A stretch of 52,572 bases of DNA from GWB1-38-13 sp964488535 (GTDB lineage: Bacteria > Patescibacteriota > Microgenomatia > UBA8517). Positions 8,730 through 18,100 of this stretch are shown piece after piece (positions within the stretch are counted from its first letter, which is position 1; each line of letters opens with the position of its first letter). The notes below the pieces were generated by a model, which had not been told where the DNA came from, searched no databases, and was given only the letters and a program-made list of their open reading frames with translations. Location of the stretch: NCBI GenBank assembly GCA_964488535.1, contig CAZAUT010000006.1, positions 1-52,572 of the forward strand, read 5' to 3'. The translations under genes and the position numbers were made by a program.

Positions 8730-8759
8730 ATTTTATCCAAAATTGTGAAGCCAGTTCAA
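8730..8759 (-). promoter_or_regulatory. Promoter of the 8436-8714 gene
   Basis: Minus strand: -35 TTGAAC (8754-8759), spacer 18, -10 TAAAAT (8730-8735), then 15 bases to ATG. Same layout as the accessory-island promoters. Confidence 0.45.
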
Positions 8760-8791
8760 GAAGATGGTTATATCCTCTCAAAAAATTAGAC

Positions 8792-8983
8792 TCATCCAAG
8801 CCTGTCGCCATCGTCAGGACTTTTTTTATCTTGAGTGTTACCGTCATCTGGTGCACATTTTATCGGTAAGGTTTGTACTTCTAATAAAGGTTTACTCGAT
8901 TTAACCTCAAAACTTTTTGGGTCGGGTGTAATCCAAGGTAAAGTAGCCTCAAACCTTTCTGTTCCATGTGTTCTTTTTCCCAT
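8792..8983 (-). CDS. Small hypothetical protein
   Basis: 63 residues, starting MGKRTHGTERFEATLPW, ending in an Asp/Gly/Lys-rich tail with a repeated PDDG motif (CAPDDGNTQDKKSPDDGD). A purine-rich ribosome site (GGAAGG) precedes the ATG by about 12 bases. No hydrophobic segment and no recognised domain. It lies upstream of the 92-residue gene with a spacer of 77 bp; the two may be transcribed separately, since the downstream gene has its own promoter. Reality as a gene is moderately supported only. Confidence 0.4.
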   Translation of the reverse strand: MGKRTHGTERFEATLPWITPDPKSFEVKSSKPLLEVQTLPIKCAPDDGNTQDKKSPDDGDRLG

Positions 8984-9155
8984 AACTTCACCGCCTTCCT
9001 TTTATGAAAAAGTAATTTTGAAACAAAAACATTTTCAAAAGCTCTCAGAAAACAGTTGGGTCCCGACTGAAAACTTAAAAAATGTTTAGATGCTTAGGGA
9101 GATTAAGAGCTTAGGGAATTTTTGAACCTTAGAAAACTTTGGGAACTTAGGAAAA

Positions 9156-10070
9156 CTATATATTTTTAATCACCATAAGAGGAAATTTTACAACTGCATT
9201 ATAAATTCTGCCGATCTTTTGTGTACCGGTAAGAAGGCGCCAAAGCCATTCAAGACCCAACCGTTCAAAAAACCTGTTTGGCAAGTTTTGCTTCCCTGCA
9301 ATATAATCAAAAGTACCGCCGACAACCATTACGAGCTTGGTATTCAGATTTTTTAAATTGCGGTACACCCACTTTTCCTGTTTAGGAGCTCCAAAGGCAA
9401 CAAATAGAAGGTGGGGCTGGAATTTATTGATATTTTTGATTATTTCCTCTTCACTCTTATCCTCTTTCCTATTTTCCGGTACTCCATCATTATCAACAGC
9501 AATATCCCATTCATATCCAATCTGTACCGATGGATATTTTTTTTGCAATATAGCAACTGTTTTTTCCAAAACATCTTTTGTTGAACCCAAAAGAAAAACA
9601 CGGTACTTTTTCCTGTTTGCCAACTTCATCAGGTCAAGAAAAAATTCTCTTCCTTTGATTATTTTCAATCCGTCTGAGGCACAACCTTTTTTTAGAACGG
9701 AGAAAAGGGAGCGAATGAAATTTGGCAAATTAGTCAAATTGGACGAATTGGACAAATTTGACTTATTCTTAGCGCGAAGAAAAAACTCATATCCTGCCAA
9801 AAGTCCGACTCCGTCGCAAAGGGTAATATCCGAAATCTGCAATATTCTTTTTAAACGCATGTCTTTATGAGCCATTACAATCTGTTCGGGATTGGGCGTG
9901 GTAATAAAAAGAGGGATAATAGCCTCAAAAGAGGCTTTATGGGCCAAATATTGATTAATTTTCTTTAGCAATCTCTCTTTTGGTGTGCCAGTCAAACTGA
10001 CTCCCAAGATATTCCCGTATTTACGGAAGAATATATCGGTACTTTTTCTCTTTTGGGACATTTTACCCAT
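9156..10070 (-). CDS. WecG/TagA/CpsF-family glycosyltransferase
   Basis: 304 residues from ATG 10070, chosen because AAGGAG sits 7 bases upstream; the longer frame to 10148 has no site. Family motifs are all present: GVSLTGTPKERLL at the N-terminus, TPNPEQIVMAHKD, the catalytic-type DGVGL, VFLLGSTKDVL, FVAFGAPKQEKW and VVGGTFDYIAGK. The family (GT26) transfers N-acetylmannosamine or a related sugar from a UDP donor to an undecaprenyl-linked GlcNAc on the inner membrane face, for teichoic-acid-like or exopolysaccharide synthesis. Odd: between YEFFLRA and SLFSVLKKG is an Asn/Ser/Leu repeat (KSNLSNSSNLTNLPNF, DNA 9720-9766) made of a 9-bp repeat like those in spacers. No other glycan genes are adjacent apart from the nucleotidyltransferase at 14061-14801. 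Confidence 0.9.
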   Translation of the reverse strand: MGKMSQKRKSTDIFFRKYGNILGVSLTGTPKERLLKKINQYLAHKASFEAIIPLFITTPNPEQIVMAHKDMRLKRILQISDITLCDGVGLLAGYEFFLRAKNKSNLSNSSNLTNLPNFIRSLFSVLKKGCASDGLKIIKGREFFLDLMKLANRKKYRVFLLGSTKDVLEKTVAILQKKYPSVQIGYEWDIAVDNDGVPENRKEDKSEEEIIKNINKFQPHLLFVAFGAPKQEKWVYRNLKNLNTKLVMVVGGTFDYIAGKQNLPNRFFERLGLEWLWRLLTGTQKIGRIYNAVVKFPLMVIKNI

Positions 10071-10380
10071 ATTCCACTCCTTCTTATTGTACGCTATAAC
10101 AAATAAAGGGACAAGCAAACGTAGTTTCCGGTGGCATTCTTCCCACATATCAACACTCCGAAATTGTAATAAAATGAATATTTTGGTGCGTTACCGATTA
10201 AATTATAATAGTTATAGTTGTTATAATTATCATAATTGTTATAAGATAATCTGTAAAAACACCAAAGCAAAATAATCCCCAATATTGTACAAATAAATAA
10301 CTCATTAATTGAAGCTGTTAATCGGAAGTTATCCTCAATGTATAAAGAATAAAAATAATAAATATTATAAAAAATATAGG
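10071..10380. other. Intergenic spacer with TTATAAT-type repeats
   Basis: Between mreB and the glycosyltransferase. It contains AATTATAATAGTTATAGTTGTT-like runs (10200-10245). The minus-strand reading frame through it overlaps mreB out of frame and is low-complexity Tyr/Asn, so no gene is called. Confidence 0.5.
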
Positions 10381-11388
10381 TTATCCTTTTGTCGTCACGC
10401 TTCTTTTCCAGAGGGCAATATTTTCCAAAACTACGCCGGTTCCCCGGACAACACACAAAAGAGGGTCCTCCGCGATATGGGCAGGAACCCCAGTCTCTTC
10501 AACTACCAATTTATCAAGATTTCGTAAAAGCGCCGTTCCCCCGCTTATGACAATACCTTTGTCAATAATATCTGCTGCAAGCTCCGGAGGGGTATCTTCC
10601 AAAACACCTTTTACAGCTCCAATTATGGATAAAAGCGTCGGCCGGATGGCATCGGCTACCTCGGTTGACGAAATAACAACACTTCTGGGAAGTCCAAACA
10701 CAAGGTCGCGGCCGGAAATCTCCAGTTTTTCCTCCTTGGCCATTTTTACCGCCGACCCGATCTTTATCTTGACATACTCCGCGGTCTGGTCACCGATTAT
10801 CAGATTGTGCTTCTTCTTAAGGTGTTCGGAAATCGCTTCGTCGATCTTATTCCCTGCCACACGAACGCTTTTATGGACAACAACTCCACCGAGAGAAATA
10901 ACGGCCGATTCGGCAGAACCACCTCCAATATCAAGAATCATGTTTCCGCTCGGGGCAGAAACAGGAATTCCGGCTCCTATCGCAGCAGCAAGCGGTTCAT
11001 CTATTAGGTAGGCATGTGCTGCACCTGCGGAAAGGGTCGCATCGAGAGCTGCCCTTCTTTCCACCTGAGTACAACCGGCGGGAACACATATCATTACATC
11101 CGGCTTCACCAGATATACCCTTCCCATGACATTACCTATAAAGTACCGGAGCATTGCTTCCGTCACTACGTAGTCAGCAATTACGCCTTCCCTCATTGGA
11201 CGCGAGGCTGTCAGAGCTTCCGGTGTCCGGCCAAGCATTTTTTTTGCGTCTGCTCCAACCGCAACAACCCGATTGTCGTCAACAGAAACGGCAACAACTG
11301 TCGGTTCATTTGCAACTATCCCCTGCCCGGCAACCCAAACAAGAGTATTGGCAGTACCCAAATCAATGGCAATCTTTTTTCTTAACAT
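10381..11388 (-). CDS. mreB: Rod-shape determining actin-like protein MreB
   Basis: 335 residues. Actin-fold ATPase that polymerises under the membrane and guides lateral wall synthesis. Visible motifs: phosphate-1 KKIAIDLGTANTLVW at the N-terminus, EPTVVAV, the connect-1 region around LIDEPLAAAIGAGIPV, phosphate-2 MILDIGGGSAESAVISLGG, and the adenosine motif GIVISGGTALLRNLDKLV. Length is normal for the family. ATG 11388 is preferred over the TTG at 11397, which adds only three residues. No mreC, mreD or rodA gene follows; in this window MreB stands alone, with a wall-glycan transferase 0.3 kb downstream on the same strand. Confidence 0.95.
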   Translation of the reverse strand: MLRKKIAIDLGTANTLVWVAGQGIVANEPTVVAVSVDDNRVVAVGADAKKMLGRTPEALTASRPMREGVIADYVVTEAMLRYFIGNVMGRVYLVKPDVMICVPAGCTQVERRAALDATLSAGAAHAYLIDEPLAAAIGAGIPVSAPSGNMILDIGGGSAESAVISLGGVVVHKSVRVAGNKIDEAISEHLKKKHNLIIGDQTAEYVKIKIGSAVKMAKEEKLEISGRDLVFGLPRSVVISSTEVADAIRPTLLSIIGAVKGVLEDTPPELAADIIDKGIVISGGTALLRNLDKLVVEETGVPAHIAEDPLLCVVRGTGVVLENIALWKRSVTTKG

Positions 11389-11505
11389 GGTAAGCAAAAA
11401 TATAAGAATCTCAAGGATCTAAAAAATACTTTAGTGACTTAAAACATTATAGTTTCCTCCCAACATCCCCACAAGAAGAGAAAGGTCAATGGTCAATGGT
11501 CTCGC

Positions 11506-11535
11506 CTGTCACTTGTCACTTACTTGCGTTATAAT
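11506..11535 (+). promoter_or_regulatory. Promoter of the PEGA protein gene
   Basis: -35 CTGTCA (11506-11511), 18-base spacer, -10 TATAAT (11530-11535), then only 8 bases to ATG 11544, so the transcript should be leaderless or nearly so. Confidence 0.5.
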
Positions 11536-11543
11536 ACACCTAC

Positions 11544-12755
11544 ATGACAAAGTTACGAGTATTGATCTTTTTACTGACTCTTTTTATAGCGGGTATCGGA
11601 GGATATGCTGCCTTGATGTATGCAAGGGGGTACCGGTTTAACCCCAACGACGGTAAAATTACAACACACGGGCTTCTGGCGGTTAAGTCCGAACCGGCGG
11701 GCGCACAGATATTCATTGATAACAAACTGAACAGTGCTACGGATACAACAATTTCCCTTCCCCCGAAAACTTACGATATTGAAATTAAGAAAGAAGGTTA
11801 TAAAAGCTGGAGGAAAAACATCACCATAAAAAAGGAGGAAGTTACGGAAATTAATGCCAGTCTGTTTAAGTCGGCACCCTCCCTGTCCGCTTTGACATTC
11901 GAGGGCTGCGTCAATCCGGTGGCGTCGAACGACCAGTCCAAGATTGCTTACGCCGTTATTCCCAAAAATAAATCGGATTTTCCCCAAAAAGCAGGTTTGT
12001 GGGTGATCGAAAATATTAATCTGCCGATCGGATTTGCCCGCGAAGCTAAAAGAATTACCGATTCCGATTTGACAAATGCAAACTGGACATGGTCGCCGGA
12101 TGGGCGGGAGATAATGCTCTCAACGCCTCTGGCAGTTTATCTTTTAAACAGCGGTTCCTATGTCCCGCAAAACCAGAGGGTCAATATTGCAGGATCAAAG
12201 AATGACATTCTTCTTAAGTGGAAAAAAGAAGAGCAAAAGCGAATGGACTCAAAACTCAAGGTTCTGCCCCCCGAACTTTCGTCGATAATTAAAAACAAGG
12301 CTAAAGCGGTCCTTTTTTCTCCCAACGAAAATATGGTAATTTATACAGCGTCCGGCTCGGCAACCCTGCCGGAAAAACTTATAAGACAACTTCCGGGATC
12401 CTCAACACAAAAAGAGGAACGGAAAATCTCACAGGGAAATACTTATGTTTACGACATTAAAGAAGATAAGAACTTTCTTATAGACAGCGGATCGGAAAAT
12501 TTGATACTCGGAGGAGGTACCGACGGAAATGAAGCAAAAAGGATTTCATGGCTGCCCAATTCAAGAAATATAATGATCTCGGAAAGCGGGAAAATATCCA
12601 TAATTGATTACGATGGTACAAATAATCAGATAGTGTATAGCGGTACATTTATTAACCCTTATGTATTTACGACAGTCAGTGACGAACGGCTTTTGATTTT
12701 GACAAATCTTGGAGGTGAAGAGGCTGACAATCTTTACACCCTGACGATAAAATAG
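11544..12755 (+). CDS. PEGA-domain, beta-propeller-like membrane-anchored protein
   Basis: 403 residues. An N-terminal membrane helix (about 5-26) anchors the protein; residues 43-105 form a PEGA domain (GLLAVKSEPAGAQIFIDNK, then LPPKTYDIEIKKEGYKSW), a surface module of about 60 residues. The rest has WD40/TolB-like propeller blades, recognised by WTWSPDGREIML, AVLFSPNENMVIYTA and RISWLPNSRNIMISE. This PEGA plus propeller architecture is common and numerous in Microgenomates. It faces outside the cell and may bind proteins or glycans. It is transcribed divergently from mreB and has its own promoter with a very short leader. Function remains unknown beyond surface anchoring. Confidence 0.8.
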   Translation: MTKLRVLIFLLTLFIAGIGGYAALMYARGYRFNPNDGKITTHGLLAVKSEPAGAQIFIDNKLNSATDTTISLPPKTYDIEIKKEGYKSWRKNITIKKEEVTEINASLFKSAPSLSALTFEGCVNPVASNDQSKIAYAVIPKNKSDFPQKAGLWVIENINLPIGFAREAKRITDSDLTNANWTWSPDGREIMLSTPLAVYLLNSGSYVPQNQRVNIAGSKNDILLKWKKEEQKRMDSKLKVLPPELSSIIKNKAKAVLFSPNENMVIYTASGSATLPEKLIRQLPGSSTQKEERKISQGNTYVYDIKEDKNFLIDSGSENLILGGGTDGNEAKRISWLPNSRNIMISESGKISIIDYDGTNNQIVYSGTFINPYVFTTVSDERLLILTNLGGEEADNLYTLTIK

Positions 12756-12816
12756 AGTAAAAGATTGGAAGAGCGGGAGAGTAGAAGAGTTAGTGTGGTA
12801 AAATTTGCGTGATATT

Positions 12817-12837
12817 GTTCCCGTAGTTTAATGGATA
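12817..12837 (+). other. tRNA-Arg-like 5' fragment
   Basis: The 21 bases have the layout of an acceptor 5' strand (GTTCCCG), TA and a D-arm start (GTTTAATGGATA), typical for a bacterial tRNA-Arg. The sequence then leaves tRNA form. A TAAAAT -10 with a TGG extension lies at 12799-12804. Its possible acceptor partner TGGAAAC is at 13089-13095. Confidence 0.4.
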
Positions 12838-12902
12838 CCCTCCTTCGTCCCTTTTAGCGGGACTTCGGAAGGGCAAGGAAAAAGGGGTTTCCTGTATGAA
12901 AA

Positions 12903-12946
12903 TGCTCTATAGCTTGATGGATAGAGTAAACCCGTCCTGTCTGAAT
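12903..12946 (+). pseudogene. Degenerate 5' half of tRNA-Arg
   Basis: GCTCTATAGCTTGATGGATA and the following CCCGTCCT align base by base with the 5' half of the tRNA that starts at 12948 (D-arm and anticodon arm), but the 3' half is absent. It is a tandem partial copy. Confidence 0.5.
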
Positions 12947-12947
12947 C

Positions 12948-13021
12948 GGCGCTGTAGCTCAACTGGATAGAGCAGTCCCGTCCTAAGGGAAAGGTTGGAG
13001 GTCCAACTCCTCCCAGCGTCA
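12948..13021 (+). tRNA. tRNA-Arg(CCT), possibly degenerate
   Basis: 74 bases fold as a cloverleaf: acceptor GGCGCTG/CAGCGTC (one G-T pair), D-arm GCTC/GAGC with loop AACTGGATA, anticodon loop GTCCTAA giving anticodon CCT, and T-arm GGAGG/CCTCC. Weak points are a mismatch at 27-43 (G-A) and a T-loop TCCAACT with C instead of T at position 55. CCA is not encoded. It is either a functional minor tRNA-Arg reading AGG or one decayed copy in a locus with several tRNA fragments. Confidence 0.65.
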
Positions 13022-13060
13022 CAATAACGCGCAATTCACAAGAGCGAACATGATTCACGA

Positions 13061-13096
13061 CAGGGTGAGACGGAGGTTCAAGTCCTTCTGGAAACA
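13061..13096 (+). other. tRNA-like 3' fragment
   Basis: It shows an anticodon-stem-like CAGGG, T-arm GGAGG/CCTTC with a canonical loop TTCAAGT, acceptor 3' strand TGGAAAC and discriminator A. No D-arm lies just before it. It could pair with the fragment at 12817 (6 of 7 acceptor pairs counting G-T). Confidence 0.4.
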
Positions 13097-13264
13097 CAAA
13101 ACATTTTCATAAAAGTTCGCAAAGCAAACCCCATCTTTAAATGGTAGTTTCCGCCAAAAGCGGATCCATCGTAAATTTTGGCATAAGCCGTATACGGATA
13201 GTATTAAAAGGCGAATGCGAAAATCCGTTGGACGATTCTGCCCGGGAACACACCTTGCCCACTT

Positions 13265-13969
13265 TTAAAGGTCTGTCCTTGTGGGGTTATTTACAACGAC
13301 CACGACTTCCCCTTTTATTGCATTTTTTTGCAATTTTTGTATGACTTCAACAATCATTCCTCTGTAAAGTGTTTCGTGAATTTTCGTCAATTCGCGGGCG
13401 ACAAAAACCTGAGTTTGTTCCCCAAAAATTTGTTCTATTTGTTCAAGGTTTTTTATAGTACGATATGGTGAATCATAGTAAGCAAAAGCCATTTGTCCGT
13501 CTTTCAGCCACTCAAACAGTTTTGTCCTTTTTTTCTTCTGTAAAAAGCCGAGAAAAACGAATCTGTTTACGTCCAGTCCCGAAACTGAAAGAGCAGTTGT
13601 GATTGCGGAAGGGCCGGGGATGGGAACAATTTTAAGATCAGGAAGGAGAGATAAGCAGTAAGCAATAAGCTCGTTGCCGGGGTCGGAAACACCCGGAGTT
13701 CCTGCGTCGGTTACGAGAGCGAGATTTTTACCTTGCGCCAAAACTTGAAGTATTTCCTGCTTTTTGGAGTCTGTAGAATGCTGATGATACGACAATAATT
13801 TTGTATATGGTATATGGTATGTAGTATATAGGGAGTCTAATAGTTTTTTAGTTACTCGTGTGTCCTCAGCGAGAATGAAGTCAACTTCCTGCAAGGTTTT
13901 TATTGCGCGGAGGGTTATATCTTCAAGATTTCCAATCGGTGTGGCAACAATATATAAAGCGCCGGACAT
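13265..13969 (-). CDS. rsmI: 16S rRNA (cytidine-2'-O)-methyltransferase RsmI
   Basis: 234 residues from ATG 13969 (MSGALYIVATPIGNLED); the longer frame to 14059 is repeat DNA and is rejected. RsmI methylates the ribose of C1402 of 16S rRNA with S-adenosylmethionine. Tetrapyrrole-methylase-fold motifs: IVATPIGNLEDITLRAI, ILAEDTRVTKKLL, LVTDAGTPGVSDPG and the SAM-binding IPIPGPSAITTALSVSG-like region PIPGPSAIT, then VFLGFLQKKKR. Length is somewhat below the usual 270-290 because the C-terminal HTH extension is short. Odd: between KKLLDS and LLSYHQHS there is a Tyr-rich insert encoded by GTATATGG/GTATGTAG repeats (13803-13833), the same family as in the spacer 13975-14035. Confidence 0.92.
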   Translation of the reverse strand: MSGALYIVATPIGNLEDITLRAIKTLQEVDFILAEDTRVTKKLLDSLYTTYHIPYTKLLSYHQHSTDSKKQEILQVLAQGKNLALVTDAGTPGVSDPGNELIAYCLSLLPDLKIVPIPGPSAITTALSVSGLDVNRFVFLGFLQKKKRTKLFEWLKDGQMAFAYYDSPYRTIKNLEQIEQIFGEQTQVFVARELTKIHETLYRGMIVEVIQKLQKNAIKGEVVVVVNNPTRTDL

Positions 13970-14060
13970 AGGATAGGAATAGTATATAGCATGTAGAATG
14001 TAGAATGCAGTATGTAGAATGTAGAATGCAATATGGAGAGCAAGGCGATATGGCAACAAT
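13970..14060. repeat. TAGAATG-type repeats and echo of rsmI start
   Basis: GTAGAATGTAGAATGCAGTATG-type short repeats fill 13980-14035. At 14050-14068 the sequence TGGCAACAATTTATAAAGC is a near-copy (one mismatch) of 13942-13960 within rsmI. Confidence 0.55.
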
Positions 14061-14801
14061 TTATAAAGCTCTCATTTTCTTCACATCCTGAAGTGTTCCG
14101 ACATCAAGAGACTTTCCTTTCGCAATATACCCTCTGACTTTGATTCCTTTTTCCAATAAATATGGAATTATATTACTCGGAGCATCCGGGTTTCCGCCTT
14201 TTTTTAAAAATCCGGAAATTTCGGGAACAACCGCTTTTGGATAATAATAAAACGGAATTATTCCATATAAACTCGGTGGATTTTGAGGTTTTTCAACAAA
14301 TGAAACCACCTCGCCTTTCTTTATCGTCGGGCAACCAAGCCTTCCGCGTATTTCTTCAAGGGATTTCTTCTTTTCTGCAACTACAGCAAAACAACCAGGT
14401 TTTTCCCGGCAAAAGCGCAGAAAATCGTCAAGAGAAAATTCAAACAATGTATCGCTTGGTACCACCAAAACGTCTTTTTTTAATTTGAAACACCTGATTG
14501 CAATATCAAGATCTTTAATCGCACCGTTTCTATTTTCGGGTGTCAATATCCCGTTTGACAGAAGTCTAATCCTTTTTGATAACCCTTGTTGTTTCAGGAA
14601 AGCTTGGTATAAACCCTCAAATCTCCCGTTTGTAACAAGACAAATTTTTCCGCCCAATGGTTCCAGCTCGTTGATTACACGTCCAATAATGGTTTCTCCT
14701 TTTTGAATTTCAATCAAACCTTTTGGAGTACTTTCTCCAAATTCTCCCAATCTGGTACCGAAACCGGCAGCAAGAATTACCGAACCAAATTCAGCTGTCA
14801 T
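14061..14801 (-). CDS. Sugar-phosphate nucleotidyltransferase
   Basis: 246 residues. Rossmann-like nucleotidyltransferase of the glucose-1-phosphate thymidylyl/guanylyltransferase type, joining a sugar phosphate and NTP to give an NDP-sugar and pyrophosphate. The signature SVILAAGFGTRLGEFGESTPKGLIEI is at residues 7-32; DVLVVPSDTLFEF carries the metal-binding Asp; SFVEKPQNPP is the sugar-binding loop; and GKSLDVGTLQDV near the C-terminus closes the active site. The length fits the short forms without a C-terminal hexapeptide domain. It ends 91 bp from rsmI, but the two are separated by repeats. It may supply an activated sugar for the glycosyltransferase at 9156-10070 (inference). A TATAAT lies 8 bases before its ATG. 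Confidence 0.88.
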   Translation of the reverse strand: MTAEFGSVILAAGFGTRLGEFGESTPKGLIEIQKGETIIGRVINELEPLGGKICLVTNGRFEGLYQAFLKQQGLSKRIRLLSNGILTPENRNGAIKDLDIAIRCFKLKKDVLVVPSDTLFEFSLDDFLRFCREKPGCFAVVAEKKKSLEEIRGRLGCPTIKKGEVVSFVEKPQNPPSLYGIIPFYYYPKAVVPEISGFLKKGGNPDAPSNIIPYLLEKGIKVRGYIAKGKSLDVGTLQDVKKMRAL

Positions 14802-14894
14802 ACTGTATAATTATACTCAATTCTGCCAATATTTGTTATTTGAATTTTGAATTTGATTTGGAATTTGTTATTTGGAATTTGGAATTTTTTATAA

Positions 14895-14967
<73 letters not shown>

Positions 14968-15071
14968 CAAAAATTTCGTGATGTTTTCTTCAAAAACCGC
15001 AAAAACTTAAGTTATCGGCACATCGGAAAATTTAAAACCTCGCTTCACAATTTCTTAAAACATTTTCATTC

Positions 15072-15100
15072 TTTACTTAATACGCCGTATTTCTTATGAT
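15072..15100 (+). promoter_or_regulatory. Possible promoter of the RHS cluster
   Basis: -35 TTTACT (15072-15077), 17-base spacer, -10 TATGAT (15095-15100). It ends 11 bases before a GTG (15112) and 32 before the ATG at 15133. Confidence 0.4.
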
Positions 15101-15132
15101 GAATAATTGGGGTGTTTTTCTGCCCATTATCA

Positions 15133-18100
15133 ATGAGTAATTATTCTAAACAAAAAGTTGTGTTTCCGATGATTTCAATGAAAACGGGAATCCTTTTTTT
15201 ACTGCAGCTTCTTATTGCCGGTTTTATCAGACAAACCAACATCACATCAAATATTAATGCGCAAGAAAGCGCAAAACGACTTCCTTCCTCCGTTTTTTCA
15301 TACGGCGGGGACTGCGGAAACTATAAAGGAGGATGTCCTTTAACCGCATTTACGGCGGATGTTGTAACGACACAATCCAAAACGGCAAACGATTTTTTCT
15401 TAAAAACCATTGACAACGGTTATAACGGTAAGATTGTTTTTGAATATGAAGGAGGAGACGACGGATACAATGCTTTCAATATCAGATATTGCAATCCAGA
15501 TAAAACAGGACTTGAAGATCCTGGGTGTAAAACCGACCACGCATACAACACTCAAAGACATCGTGTTAAAAGAGTTATCACTTACGACGGAATGGGAAAT
15601 TACTACGCAGCTGATCACAATTTTTTGGGTGATGGGGCAAATCAGGGGTTGGCATATGTTGAAGAATATGGAGAGGAAAGTGCTGAATGCGACCTTGAAA
15701 TTGATACCGAAAATCCGATAGGAGTATGCGGAGGTGACCCTCCCGGATGTGCTTCGCCGTGCAGTTGGAACACTTCAAATCTTGCCTGCTGCGATTCGGG
15801 GTACAAAGAATACGAATGCAATGGAGATCCGGGTGGCTGCAGCGATACATACGGCATCAGACTTTGTGTACCGGATTGTAAAAGGACTTATTTTTCCGGA
15901 TATGAATTTTTAGGCTACCCTGAAGTGGAAACATTAACTTACGAAAAAAATTCTACTGTAAACATTGCTTCAAAATCCTACGCCTATTACCATCAGGCGC
16001 TTGAAACAGACACATGTTTCAAACCAAGTCCGTTAAGCGGTGTTTCCGCACTGGGAAAAGTAATTGACGCCGATAACTCAACAAAATGGAATGAGTCAAA
16101 ACAAACCTTCAAAGTGCGTTTTGGAGATATGAACACACCAAACGAATGGGTGGAAAAAACAGACTCCGAACTTGATTCTTATTGTGAATCTTATATTCCC
16201 GGTGAAACAGTATCCCTTGTTATTCCGGTTGACACAATTTCTTCAAATATCATTAATTCTCAAAAAACTCTTTGTACCAAATCAACTCTGCAGTACAACC
16301 CAACCGACCCTTACGCTATGCCGAATAAATCAATCGCCTGGGGAAAGGTTGACTGTAACACTTACGAGGATATAAACGATTTAACCCCGATTGTTTCTTA
16401 TACCAACTATACCCCCGCAAATACACTAAACACATGGATACTTCCCCTTCCTTGCGAAAATTGGATGTCGGACCTTAATAATTTAACAAAATTCAACCAT
16501 ACGAAAACTTACTTTTTAGGAATGAACACGGCTTGTGATACAAACGCTTTCCCTATTTTAACCAAAATAATCAAAAACGAAACTTTAAAAGACAATCTTC
16601 CATATTCCGTAAGCACAATTTCATACGATACAACATATCCATGGCTTCCTGTTTCGATAACAGATGTTTTGGGAAACATAACATCGACTGTTTTTGATTC
16701 GGTTTATCATATTTATCCCGTTTCCGTCACTAATGCCAAGGGGCAGACGGTTACGACAGAATATGACTTTAATACACCCGATACCACCCATCCGAATTAC
16801 GCAGGTGTCAGAGGACTTCCTGTCAAAACGATAGGGTTAAATGGCGATACCACAACAAATGTTTACGACGATTTCGGAAGGATTAAAGAAACCTACTATA
16901 CGGGAAGATCCCCATCGACCCACACCCCAAACAAGTTTTTTGATTATTACTACTTTAACGAAGACGATTTTCCCGATTTCTGCGAAACACAACATAATTG
17001 CCTTATCGGGCTCGGAAAACAGATTGATCCTATCAACAACCTCGGACCGAAAATGATGATTTCGGAAGCAGTAAGGTTTAACGATAACGGAACAATAGGT
17101 ACTATAGGAGGAACCCATAAATACATAAACGGAATTGGACAAAGCGTTCAAACAAGAAATGTCTGGTATGATGGCGAGTGGTCCGACGCGGGATATTCAA
17201 TAGACGGAGGATTGTATGACATCATACGGTCTCAAACATTCAATTCTTTAGGTCAAACAGAATACCAAAGTGAAATTTATACCGCAAATCCATACCCTTT
17301 TGCCGGAGAAAGCCTGGAAAACTCATATGATGCAAGAGATTTTATTGCGGATTCCGGCATCAATAAGGTGCACAACGTATATGATGGATTCGGAAGGATA
17401 ATCCAAACCGAAAATCCGGATGGATCATCAGACAAAACGCTATACGAATTGAACGGTAATCCGCTTAAGGTAAAATACCTTGATCCGAATTGCACGGACG
17501 ACAATTCTGCCACCCCCTGTTCGGAAATAGTCACAACCTCGAACTCTTTCGGCCAAACGATCAAATCGGAAGCAATTTCCTCCGCAAAAACCTATTCCAC
17601 AAGATACGAATACCATGAAATTCTCGGGGTAAACACAAAAACTTTCGATACATTGGGGAATGCTGTAACAATCAACGAATATGATACCATCGGTCGAAAA
17701 ACAAAATCCTGGAATATTGACATGTGCCCGGCAATGTCCGGTGATGAAAATTCGTGGAGATATTTCTACGATAAAGCAGGCAATATTACAAAACAGACGG
17801 ATCCCAATAATATATCAACCATCCTTGAATACGACGTATTAAACAGGCTCTTGACCAAACATGTCAACGGGGAAAGAACGCTGTCGAACAGTTATGATAT
17901 ATGCACAAACGGTATCGGGAAACTTTGCAGTACGGCATCTTATACTCCCAATGGAACCATAAGTAAGCGGGAAAGTTATATTTACAATAAGCGCGGTCTG
18001 TTGGATTATAAATTGGATGGTCTTGAAGGTGTTGATTTTCCCGACACAATTCTAAACGGCCGGTATTTTCAAACGCAATTTACCTATGATGAGGCGGACC

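Noticed and set aside
10094..10456. Minus-strand frame of 120 codons next to mreB
   Set aside because: It overlaps mreB out of frame and the unique part is Tyr/Asn low-complexity repeat; no start in that part.
12817..13096. Group I intron in a tRNA
   Set aside because: The outer tRNA pieces would fit, but I could not identify P3-P7 core elements and the interior contains tRNA-like copies; kept only as a finding to check.
12828..13097. Minus-strand frame of 89 codons (GLEPPSHP, GVGPPTFPLG)
   Set aside because: This is the typical false protein from the reverse strand of tRNA sequences.
13141..13344. Plus-strand frame of 67 codons after the tRNA locus
   Set aside because: It runs into the end of rsmI on the other strand, has no ribosome site and no protein-like pattern.
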